Shown here: positions 58,301-62,401 of the stretch, piece after piece
How the letters are laid out: each line of letters starts with the position of its first letter
Position numbering within the stretch: the first letter of the stretch is position 1
Translations under genes and position numbers: made by a program
Assembly: GCF_041908905.1 (NCBI RefSeq)
Contig: NZ_JAYREK010000006.1
Span: 62,001 to 126,000 of the forward strand
Origin: Zoogloea sp041908905
Lineage (GTDB): Bacteria; Pseudomonadota; Gammaproteobacteria; Burkholderiales; Rhodocyclaceae
Direction: 5' to 3'
Length of the DNA: 64,000 nucleotides
Notes under the pieces: model-generated
What the model was told of the DNA's origin: nothing
Database searches by the model: none
Seen by the model: the letters and a program-made list of their open reading frames with translations, nothing else

Positions 58301-61083
58301 GCGTGGTGGTGCGGAGCACCGATGCGCTGGGCCTCTCCACCTTCCAGACCTTTGTGGTCAACATCAACGACGTGAACGAGTTCCAGGTCACCACCCCGGT
58401 GTTCGACGTGGAATCGATGGACGTGGGGATTGCGCCCAACACCGTGCCGGAGAACACGGCGGTCGATACCTTCATCGGCATCACGGCCAGTGCCTCCGAC
58501 GCCGATGCCAGCAACAACACCATCACCTACAGCCTGGTCGGCAGCCTGGCCGGTGCGCCTTACACCGCCAACGAGTTCAAGATCGATGCGGCAAGCGGCC
58601 AGATTTCTGTGGCAGGCCCGATCAACCGTGAAGTGGGTGGGGAGACCCGCACGATCTACGTGAAGGCTCTGTCGGCGGATGGCTCCTCGAAGATCGGCAC
58701 GCTGCAGATCTTCATCAGCGACGTGAATGAGTTCGCCGTTGCCGCCCCGACCGACATCAACGTCGCCGCCAACGTGGTGACCGAAAACGCCGCGATCGAC
58801 ACCCGCGTCGGCATCACCGCCCGCGCCGTCGATGCGGACGCCACCACCAACACCGTGAGCTACGCGCTGGTCGATGCCGACGGCGCCGCCTACAGCGGCA
58901 CCGAGTTCGAGATCGACGCCGTGACCGGCGTTGTGACTGTGGCCGGCAGCATCGACCGCGAGCTGGGTGCAACCCGCACGATCTACGTCAAGGCCACCTC
59001 GGCCGATGGCTCGACCGCAAATCAGTCCTTTACGGTCGCTGTCACCGACCTGAACGACAACGCGCCGGTCTTCACCAGCGGCGCCAGCGGCAGCGTGGCG
59101 GAGAACGCCCCGACCAGCACCGTGATCTACGCGGCCAGCGCCACCGACGCGGACGCCACCGCGGCCTTCAACACCGTGAGCTACGCGCTCAAGGACGGCG
59201 GCGACAAGGCGCTGCTCAACATCGACGCGGCCACCGGCGATGTCACGCTGAAGGCCTCGGCCGACTTCGAGACCAAGGCGGTCTACACCTTCACTGTGCT
59301 GGGCAGCGACGGTAATCACGTCACCGAGCGTGCCGTGACGGTCAATGTCGGCAATGTGGACGAGGCTGCCACCGGGACCCTCACGGTCAGCGGCGCCGCG
59401 CAGCAGGGCGGCACCCTCACCGCTAGCCTGTCGGCGACCGACGTGGATGGCGCCATCACCGGCATCGCCTACCAGTGGCAGGAGCGTGTGGCGGGCAACT
59501 GGCAGAACATCCCGGGTGCCACCAGCGCGACCTTCGAGCTCGGCAACGACCAGGACGTGGTCGGCCGTGTCGGCCGGGTGGTTGTCACCACCACCGACGC
59601 GCTGGGCGGGACGACGGTGTTCCGCAGCAGCGCGGTGACCATCGCCAACGTGAACGACACCCCCACCGGCGAGCCGGCCATCACCGGCACGCTGAGCCAG
59701 GGCCAGACGCTCACCGCGAGCGCCGGCACCCTGGTGGATCCGGACGGCCTCGGCGTCATCAGCTACCAGTGGCTGGCCGAGGGCTCGGTGATCGGCGGCG
59801 CCACCGGCTCAACCCTAGTGCTCGGCGAGGCGCAGGTCGGCAAGGCCATCTCGGTGGTCGCCAGCTACACCGACGGCTTCGGCCAGGCCGAGAGCGTCAC
59901 CAGCAGCCGCACGGCGGCGGTGCGCAACGTCAATGACGCGCCCACCGGCAGCCTCGGCATCTCCGGCACGCCGATCCAGAACGCCACCCTCAGCGTCGTC
60001 AGCACCCTGGCGGACGCGGATGGCCTCGGCTCCGTCACCTACAAGTGGATGAGCGGCAGCACCCAGCTTGGCACCGGCAGCAGCTACACCCTCGGCGCCG
60101 ACGACGTGGGCCGCAGCATCCACGTGGTGGCCAGCTGGACCGATGGCCACGGCACCGCCGAGAGCGTCAGCAGCGTGGCCACCAGCCCGGTGGCCAACGT
60201 CAACGACGCGCCGACCGGCAGCCTCACGGTGAGCGGCAGCGCCGAAGAGGGCCAGACCCTCAGCGCGGTGAGCACCCTCGCCGACGCCGACGGCCTGGGC
60301 GTGCTGGCCTACCAGTGGCTGGCCGACGGCGTGGCGATCAGCGGCGCCACCGGCAGCAGCTTCGTGCTCACCCCGGGCCAGGTCGGCAAGGTCATCTCGG
60401 TGCAGGCCAGCTGGACCGACGGGCAGGGCACGGCGGAGCAGGTCACCAGCAGCGCCACCGCCAAGGTCAACGCCGTCAGCACGGCGGGCGAGGGCAGTGC
60501 CCCGACCCTCGGCGGCGGCACCGCGGGCGACGGCAACGGCGACGGCATCCCCGACGCCATCCAGAGCGCCGTGGCCTCGTCGGCGGTCACCGTCACCACC
60601 GGCGGCACGACCACCTCGTCCTACGTCACCCTGGTGGCGGGCTCCGATGCGGGCAAGGTGGCCGATGGCGCCACCAACACGGTGACCAGCCTCAGCCAGA
60701 CCGCCACCGCCGGTTACATGCCGGTCAACAGCGAAGCACCGCTGGGCAGCGTGACCTTCTCGGCGAGCACCGGCACCGTCTCGGGCCTTGAAGTTTTCAG
60801 TCTGTATGTCGATAACAACCTGGGCGTCAATGGCTACTGGGTGACCACCCCCCAAGGCACGCTGGTGAACCTGGCCAGCGAAGCCTACGGCGGCCGGATG
60901 GTGGTCGAGGGCGACAAGCTCCGCCTCGACTTCCAGATCCAGGACGGCAGCCTGCTCGACAAGGACGGTGGTGCCGACGGCAGTGTCGCGGTGGATGGCG
61001 CGGTCGGCTACGTGCCCCTCAGCCTCATCGCCTACACCCCGGATGCGCCGGCCAACCACGAGAACGCCCCGATCTGGGACTAA
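43387..61083 (+). CDS. Giant repetitive surface protein/adhesin with N-terminal DUF4347 domain
   Basis: This 5,898-residue protein is the probable cargo of the adjacent type I exporter and a likely cell-surface adhesin or biofilm protein. Residues about 8-168 are a DUF4347 domain with HVVSHGGPG (His63) and LLYGCNVAEG (Cys106). Residues about 170-375 form a beta-rich carbohydrate-binding-like region (NAGFESDFSGW). A proline-rich linker (about 388-400) leads into more than 40 modules of roughly 90-135 residues (cadherin-like, VCBS and He_PIG/dystroglycan-like types), most ending in (V/T/A)ND(A/V/T)P. Three cadherin-like modules with VNEF/LNDN linkers lie near 5000-5320, then four Ig-like modules. 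The end (about 5715-5898, GDGNGDGIPDAIQ onward) resembles a choice-of-anchor U domain. There are no RTX nonapeptides and no N-terminal signal peptide. On reading the chain I found no cysteine other than Cys106. Acidic Asp-rich loops imply calcium binding. Confidence 0.93.
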   Translation: MTTSTASQILFIDSRVTNADSLLASIDSNIEIVWLSADRDGLEQIADALAGRSGVSAVHVVSHGGPGYLSLGAGIVDTASLASHVAQMDTIRAALTDTADFLLYGCNVAEGDAGAAFIDALAGASGADVAASTDATGAAVLGGDWVLEAATGSIETAALEAPAYEGILAPSNAGFESDFSGWVSSDAVIGTGAVYSAGSNQWTVNPYGSKMAVVQPAGPSGELSGVYGALQVGSAAQTYLNSRFSNPTNFGYVYTDVTLAAGETFDMAWNYVATDYSPYNDASWVSVVNRSNASDTSMSIRPGAGSAFVGGQVSILGATVTGTGNYVTGNYGSTGWQTVTIVAGEAGTYRIGFAVFNLADTILSPYLFVDQAAGTTLKNGTPYGPVPAPAVLPPPPVAPNAAPVFSGTTYSSGSNTYTDTAGNDTFLTAIGKLNATDADGNPLTFSVIGGNSSTTRSTAYGTFTITNASTGEFTYTPNNAAIQGLKSSVTDSFSITVSDGKGGSASTTVSFAINGANDTTVFGGVNSGAVQEDGIASASGTITAADRDTGDATILPTAMASIYGTFIADASGNWTYALKNTSTAVQSLNAGQTVFDTFSVTTAGGASQTVTIAVTGVNDRPTFSSSAKLLTLAEDASPTTGPTVATLFGGRFGDVDSGASLGGVLVTANAATAGQGTWLYKAVGGAWTAIPTSGLSTTHALALDADTQIKFVPALNYNGTPGVLTVYAADDQYAGGFSTSAGEVLADTGAEGVSVAGVSLSITISAVNDAPTFSPATDVAVGFAESALPDSVADLTTAAGAALSGSVAATDVENDALTFAIQGGSVVGGLSVLQGTYGKLSLNPLTGAWTYLPNKTVAINALDVGETGVDSFTLRVADPSGASATKVLAVSITGANDTPVLQAAVSDQAFAGPGEWVFQIPVSTITDAEGTGLTYAATLSNGDPLPGWLSFDPVTRTFSGNPPKSVENTDFAITITATDNHGQAVSETFTVSLGGNLNDVPTGGVTITNTTDAVRGTATLRQGDVLNAANSLVDGDGLGAVTYTWYANGVVIGNGDSLTLSQAEVGKFITVVASYTDAGGVVESVSSVKTGAVVNVNDAPTGVPTAVLAQGTEDNAYYVTQADLLKGLSDADGDTMTTGSLVVLDGNGDPVVGATVSALNPDGSYKILLPANANGTFTLAYLVSDGVASTAAAQTFTITPVNDVPAGTASAALVDGTEDQPYTVSALALLAGFSDAEYDNLSVINLKADHGSVKDNGDGTYTITPELNYNGVVSLSYSIVDSKGGAVAASQSLVLSATDDAPALTGVVTNHSVSENVALTPFTVAGLFSEVDGGTLNYTATLADGSPLPGWLSFDPLTGTFSGLPGSGDVGAIGIKVTAHDGAGGTGQATPITFVLTVDGVPTTAADAPISLQEDHSYVFTPSDFGAVDSAQLVRIDSLPGAGTLWHDGVAVIGQHDVPLADIIDGKLTYVPAQDGNGAPYATIGFALGNAAGFGASHTLTVSVAPVNDAPTATGLTDTVHYLAGATSVGIGNVVVTDVDGDTVTAVLTLATPAAGALTTGTFGDATSTYNASTGQWSVNGSVADVNAALADVRFQPVANWSADVGISTLIRDASGTGPAAGSITLTSGGGSAAVDVTVVDATNLTGTVGFTEGDASVALADIVVSDSLAGDTVTAVLTLDTPQAGVLTTGTFGAATATYNASTGIWTVSGSVDDVNAALAAVSFTPATDWNGTVHISTLVRGSAGTGPTIGTLTLTGTAQNDAPTSSNDSLTQLEDAVRVLTIADFGAYADVDGDALAGVRITTPPLAGTLEHNLGTAFAPDWQPVGSNDDISAADISAGKLRFVPSANASGAAYTTLEFQVSDGTTLSASAYTLTINVLAVNDGPALTGAQASLTAGTEDNAYSVSLADLLAGYTDAEGGTLSVVNLKANHGSVVDNGDGTYTIKPEADYNGTVTLSYDLLDGQGASTAATLQFVLNPTDDAPRLAIPLDNVVALQGTAITSFSVASHFSEADGATLNYTATLADGSPLPAWLIFNPLTGEFSGTPDDSMVGAIGVKVTAYDGAGATGASVPATFLLTVTSTPSATNDSVSTLKNTPIVLSMGDFGEYSDPQGGAEHYVIITALPTQGTLWFDGLAITAGNMANTSGLPSGTSPLPAGEVGYWVSVNDIVAGKLSFQPDTDFAGSVHLEFKVEKNPISYTSYTLAIDVADTNDAPALTSAPAVLTSVDEDVAKVVTLTELLQGYTDPEGQPLMVVGLTADHGTVTDNGNGTYTVTPALNYNGKIILSYGVSDGVNTLATDLSYNLLPVNDAPVLANPVGDKTLAAVQAGITLPSDIFTDVDGDLLNVTPTQTSGDPLPAWMSWDGTQLKLAGTPPGGTPYIDILLTAADGNGGSATSTFRISLTAGAAGNGVETANNPGSVSVSADTAPTGGVYAAGTVLTATVSDIDGYNSAITYQWQMSADGVSGWTAISGATTHQLTLGLTESDQYVRVTAYYTDGGNILETPVSSPAIQVALQDHAGAVSISGTPASGYTLAATLTDSDGLIGASPTYTWKADGTTVQTGSSNAYTLTNNEGGKTISVEVSYTDDKGFATTVSATDPTPVQLGAVPPVPAVQTAEVTEAGGIANADSGSGASGNLLAGATDANAGDTFTFDSVRTGSVAGLGAPAQLDPLNPDYVVLDGTYGQLRVDLATGDYTYTLFDNSSAVQALRAGDTAYDAFNYTLKDSTDLTGTESLTITVHGADDAPTGTGLPASASVTEDVSTAVDLSALTLADVDGIGTDTYTLTIAAGTVGAILTATSGGGVTVGGSASGTLTLTGTLADLATFIGSATALHYTGKLNDDTSDTLSVTLQDVTTAGKPVVTLGAVAVDITPVNDAPTIDLDADGSSGAAGTAYTTAYTARSHVPVQVVDSDVTILDPDQIAGVSDTITMATVAITNGALDNLFGSNETLTATGPSIVTVDGEVRFTFANYDASDASTYLVVAGNGSAKLSFIGTGAWAQFEEALRTVFYDDANPNATAGARTITVTIQDGSITTSADGSSDTDNSLTAVASTTLTVIWAPVVDLDGEATANVDDRSYAITYTENGAPLAIAAPDASITDLDGNIKEVKVSLRSGDVNAPVGAADRLSISASMVTLLQSKGITTVVSGDNHTVTFTGNADGSVFQLGLRAVKYSSTSDSPAQALVRYVDVTTIDMQNHVGVGATTTINIVPVNDAPTAVADIHTVGEAGGLLNGTPGSSPVGNVFDNDTDPDLYQSSDPTQAETQTVTAVSFGASAGVVGSALAGQYGSLVLNPDGSYEYQVHDDNTAVQALRTSSDTLTEVFTYTMRDSGGATSSATLTVTITGANDTPVITVGVSDSDAADISETNATVATSGTLSVVDVDLTDSVTASVVSVVASGATSGLAADNATLRSMLHVDAGAIIDATHNNGTLNWNFNSATTQLVPDLAAYNNALFMWMGSHIGPMPVLANYTTSQPYNETFNYLAKGETLTLTYTVGVTDLANTSTTKSITINITGTNDVPVIGVIAQTDLNEQTDTAALTATIPVSFTDADLADVGHSASVTAVVATGQTAGLALDDAGLIALVTPGAVSKAAGGSAGSLSLGFSAPASALDYLADGQVLTLTYTVAIDDGDGAVVSQDFVVTVTGTNDVPLLSATDVTGAVSEAGGSGLLSDSGTIGFTDVDVTDLPTATFAVASISAVKADGLTPLVLSGAQQTAIGAAFSLAPDVANTHDGTIGWDYSIAETEVDFLAAGEQVTAVFTVTVNDGKGGVVDQDVTVTLNGTNDVPVVSAVDVAGELGEIGGAGTLTDTGSITFADLDLTDLPTASHVLKSLDALKHDGTTPLTLSAGQVAALTDAFSLAAGGANNHDGSIDWTYAIAEADVDFLGQGDSVTAVFTVTVDDGHGGLASQDVTVTLTGTNDAPILDLNGAVPGVDTSVMFNVRGDAVALFAQDESGNLNQLVLADKDDGDLIAGISLTLNPDDALDNLGEVVYESLFSTQGGGTFTADGYTLTIAGNGTADSPLTISGAGSVAAYEAALATLRYLNTNQNAFAGNRAIDVTVTDVGTTLPGNNAAPLSTSATLTVSVNWNPVVDLNGPGSQAGLPLDANVQRDYLASFVEKQPTITYIASNKATLFDQNGLISRVEVDLTNAQDGSAETLSVSANVISILAGLGITTTIAADKHSVLFESTDPAGRDVSQFQIGVRGVEYANSSNAPTEGVLREVTVVPFDTDGAKGVSATSYIGVQGVNVPPTLQDITAGSVSEVNQADSSAWTDAGLSGTLVGADEDLQTLTYGISGGTTGGSYTEGMVTYNVSKAGSYGTLYVDSASGDYLYVPDSTKVNALTAGEAQTESFTVTVWDGVAAAVTKTYTINLTGANDAPTVVGALSDDANEAGALFTRDLLAGAADADAGETATLTIVNVTYAVDGGGATSTAPAGFSLAGSTLSIDPSNPAFDSLAKGETTTVVVSYQVKDVQGATVAQTETVTITGTNDVPTVIALGTDSTGGVTEDSAVDALTGTLGTTGAIAFADIDLIDVHTGTVAADAANTLGGTLSLGAVTEDAAIEGGSIGWTYRVANSATQYLAAGETATEVFTVTLDDGQGGTVDQTVTVTITGTNDAPTVIALGTDSTGGVTEDSAVDALTGTLGTTGVIAFADIDLIDVHTATVAADAANTLGGTLSLGAVTEDAATEGGSIGWTYSVANSATQYLAAGETATEVFTVTLDDGEGGTVDQTVTVTITGTNDVPVLTTDDATARERGGAANALAGFDGVGNVLANDTDEDLIDTLNVVEITALTGVGSATAVAPDSTSSVGYIEVEGAYGKLRIGADGSYRYLINESNGDVQALRTTSDTLQDVFEYRVTDGIAQVASTLTITVEGANDAPTQIHLSNTALTEITGANAVTASVVDVGTLSTDDVDAGDSFTYDIIGGTQQFYFQIASVGGEPTLQLKAGVPLNAEFLSAYSVVVRSTDALGLSTFQTFVVNINDVNEFQVTTPVFDVESMDVGIAPNTVPENTAVDTFIGITASASDADASNNTITYSLVGSLAGAPYTANEFKIDAASGQISVAGPINREVGGETRTIYVKALSADGSSKIGTLQIFISDVNEFAVAAPTDINVAANVVTENAAIDTRVGITARAVDADATTNTVSYALVDADGAAYSGTEFEIDAVTGVVTVAGSIDRELGATRTIYVKATSADGSTANQSFTVAVTDLNDNAPVFTSGASGSVAENAPTSTVIYAASATDADATAAFNTVSYALKDGGDKALLNIDAATGDVTLKASADFETKAVYTFTVLGSDGNHVTERAVTVNVGNVDEAATGTLTVSGAAQQGGTLTASLSATDVDGAITGIAYQWQERVAGNWQNIPGATSATFELGNDQDVVGRVGRVVVTTTDALGGTTVFRSSAVTIANVNDTPTGEPAITGTLSQGQTLTASAGTLVDPDGLGVISYQWLAEGSVIGGATGSTLVLGEAQVGKAISVVASYTDGFGQAESVTSSRTAAVRNVNDAPTGSLGISGTPIQNATLSVVSTLADADGLGSVTYKWMSGSTQLGTGSSYTLGADDVGRSIHVVASWTDGHGTAESVSSVATSPVANVNDAPTGSLTVSGSAEEGQTLSAVSTLADADGLGVLAYQWLADGVAISGATGSSFVLTPGQVGKVISVQASWTDGQGTAEQVTSSATAKVNAVSTAGEGSAPTLGGGTAGDGNGDGIPDAIQSAVASSAVTVTTGGTTTSSYVTLVAGSDAGKVADGATNTVTSLSQTATAGYMPVNSEAPLGSVTFSASTGTVSGLEVFSLYVDNNLGVNGYWVTTPQGTLVNLASEAYGGRMVVEGDKLRLDFQIQDGSLLDKDGGADGSVAVDGAVGYVPLSLIAYTPDAPANHENAPIWD
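47032..49640 (+). repeat. Two copies of a multi-domain cassette, 2,049-bp period
   Basis: Inside the giant gene, the module pair starting GTEDQPYTVSALALLAGF (47032) recurs as GTEDNAYSVSLADLLAGY at 49081. The following He_PIG-type module (LNYTATLADGSPLP at 47392) recurs at 49441. Both offsets are exactly 2,049 bases (683 residues), so the copies have kept register while diverging. A third, more distant version starts near 50071. Confidence 0.75.
48010..48789 (+). repeat. Tandem pair of 390-bp modules in the giant gene
   Basis: The module with DTVTAVLTLATPAAGALTTG (48010) is repeated as DTVTAVLTLDTPQAGVLTTG (48400), an offset of 390 bases or 130 residues. Both contain YNASTG and a VNAALA segment. 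The copies are clearly related but diverged at many positions. Confidence 0.75.
56890..57645 (+). repeat. Near-identical 378-bp tandem duplication in the giant gene
   Basis: Two adjacent VCBS-type units of 126 residues (start of PTVIALGTDSTGG at 56890 and 57268) are almost identical at the nucleotide level over their whole length, with only scattered changes. The shared junction ACCGGCACCAACGACG recurs at 378-base spacing before, between and after them. This is the youngest duplication in the gene and an obvious site for copy-number change. Confidence 0.9.
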
Positions 61084-61124
61084 GCGCCGCTCGCCAATCG
61101 AACTCTGGAATCAAAGGAACGATC

Positions 61125-61928
61125 ATGAAGCAACTCAAGAAGACCCTGCTGGCCCTGACTGTCATCGGCCTGCAGGCCTGCGGTGGTGGCGGCGGTGGCG
61201 GTGGCAGCACCCCGCCGCTGAGCCTCGACACCGTGCAGGGTGTTTACGACACCACCACCTACAGCGGCAGCGGCCTGGGTGGAGCTACCCAGGCGGTGCG
61301 CGCCGTGGTGCTGCGGGACGGCACCACCTGGCTGTTCCTGATGGACGGCCTGACGGCGACCAACCCGTCGCCGGTGGGCCTCGCGAAGGCGGCCGTCACC
61401 GTGTCCGGGCAGAGCTTCAGCGGCACCGGCAAGCGCTACATGCTGGCCGACGCCTCCACCCACGCCGTCGCCGTCACCGGCAGCGTGCCGGCGGCCAGCA
61501 CCGTCAGCCTGAACTTCAGCGACAGCGCGGGCGGCACCACCACCGCAACCACCACGGCCGCAGCGGTCAGCCGCTTCAACGCGGTCGCCGCCAAGGCCGA
61601 CATGGCGGCCACCTGGACCTTCTCGGCCACCCAGCCGGCGGTGGGCGGCGGCACCGTGTCGGTGACCTGGAACTGGACTGTGGACGCCAATGGCACCTTG
61701 AGTGGCAGCAACTCCTTGGGCTGCGACTTCACCGGCACGGTGCTGCCGCGTAGCGAAGCGGTGGCGGTGTTCGACACCTCCATCACCGAAAACTGTGCCG
61801 GCACCACCCGTATCTTCAGCGGCGTGGCCTTCCAGAACAGCGCCCACACCTACACCACCTTCGGCCTGATCCTCAACGACGGCAGCACGGGTACGGTGGC
61901 GGTGGCGCAGAAGGTCGAACCGACCTGA
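61125..61928 (+). CDS. Small lipoprotein encoded behind the giant surface protein
   Basis: I do not recognise a family for this 267-residue protein. It has a clear lipoprotein signal peptide (KKTLLALTVIGLQAC, lipobox LQAC with Cys19), then eight glycines as a flexible linker. A Thr/Ser/Gly/Ala-rich, probably all-beta body follows. Two later cysteines (in SLGCDFTG and TENCAG) could form a disulfide. AAAGGAA precedes the ATG, 41 bases after the giant gene stop, so the two are likely co-transcribed. A role in anchoring or assisting the surface protein is an inference from position. Confidence 0.8.
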   Translation: MKQLKKTLLALTVIGLQACGGGGGGGGSTPPLSLDTVQGVYDTTTYSGSGLGGATQAVRAVVLRDGTTWLFLMDGLTATNPSPVGLAKAAVTVSGQSFSGTGKRYMLADASTHAVAVTGSVPAASTVSLNFSDSAGGTTTATTTAAAVSRFNAVAAKADMAATWTFSATQPAVGGGTVSVTWNWTVDANGTLSGSNSLGCDFTGTVLPRSEAVAVFDTSITENCAGTTRIFSGVAFQNSAHTYTTFGLILNDGSTGTVAVAQKVEPT

Positions 61929-62225
61929 GCGTTCAGTCCGCCGGGCCCCGGACCGGGCAGCAGCAGATGGCGCTCGGCTGGTGTCAGTTGATGCTTGTTC
62001 TCGGGGAGCGTTGACTCCCCGGGTTCGATCCTGGCTCCGGGTCCCTCGTGCCGGGGCCAGGTTGCGGCACTCCCGCGGTGGCGCAACCGGGGAGAAGGGC
62101 CGCTCAACGGCGGCGGCCTGTCGAGGCGCCACGCTCATCTTCCATGAACTTCCAGCGCAGCCGGCCAACTCCTGCCGGCCGTCGCTTCTTTTACGTCGCC
62201 CCGGCGCCTGAGCCGTGAACCAAAG
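61929..62225. other. Intergenic stretch, no gene seen
   Basis: No supported coding frame was found. It contains two hairpin-capable inverted repeats, CGGGGAG with CTCCCCG (62002-62008 and 62015-62021) and GGTTGCG with CGCAACC (62060-62066 and 62082-62088). Neither has a T run. A GGTTCGATCC at 62022-62031 resembles a tRNA T-arm, but no tRNA can be folded around it. Confidence 0.5.
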
Positions 62226-62259
62226 CAAAAAGGCCAACTCTCACGGGCTGGCCTTTTTG
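62226..62259 (-). terminator. Terminator downstream of tRNA-Met
   Basis: CAAAAAGGCCA (62226-62236) and TGGCCTTTTTG (62249-62259) form an 11-bp stem with a 12-base loop. On the minus strand the stem ends in a T run, 11 bases after the tRNA 3' end. It is symmetric enough to stop plus-strand transcripts from the lipoprotein gene as well. Confidence 0.85.
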
Positions 62260-62270
62260 TCTGAATCTGT

Positions 62271-62347
62271 TGGTGGTGATGGGCGGAGTCGAACCGCCGA
62301 CCTACGGGTTATGAATCCGTCGCTCTAACCATCTGAGCTACATCACC
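62271..62347 (-). tRNA. tRNA-Met (CAT), CCA encoded
   Basis: On the minus strand the 77-base gene begins GGTGATGTAGCTCAG, has anticodon CAT (62313-62311) in GATTCATAACC, the T-arm GGTTCGACTCC and ends CATCACCACCA. The acceptor stem GGTGATG pairs with CATCACC. The paired G1-C72 excludes the initiator form, which has a mismatch there. A tRNA-Ile with lysidine-modified CAT anticodon cannot be wholly excluded, but the overall sequence fits elongator tRNA-Met. Confidence 0.93.
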
Positions 62348-62361
62348 GACCGAAGCCCGCT

Positions 62362-62390
62362 ATAATAGACACCTAACTTCGACTGGTCAA
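62362..62390 (-). promoter_or_regulatory. Promoter of tRNA-Met
   Basis: On the minus strand TTGACC (62390-62385) and TATTAT (62367-62362) are spaced by 17 bases, with the start expected near 62355, eight bases before the mature 5' end. The complementary strand reads TATAAT (62361-62366), a possible -10 element for miaB, so the two opposed promoters may share the same bases. Confidence 0.75.
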
Positions 62391-62401
62391 CACCAATTCA
62401 C

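Noticed and set aside
49159..59319. A 3,386-codon open frame antisense to the giant gene (and a 2,343-codon one at 41797-48828)
   Set aside because: These are shadows of GC-rich, repeat-biased codon use on the plus strand. Their translations are low-complexity Gly/Val/Ala/His/Arg-rich, without domains or plausible starts, while the plus-strand frame has clear module structure.
43387..61083. RTX toxin assignment for the giant protein
   Set aside because: No GGxGxDxxx nonapeptide arrays were seen, and modules are cadherin/VCBS/Ig-like. Neighbouring exporters indicate type I secretion but not an RTX toxin; no acyltransferase gene is present.
62020..62050. tRNA-like T-arm string (GGTTCGATCC) after the lipoprotein gene
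   Set aside because: The flanking bases do not pair as a T stem, and no acceptor, D or anticodon arm can be placed, so it is probably chance or a very decayed remnant.
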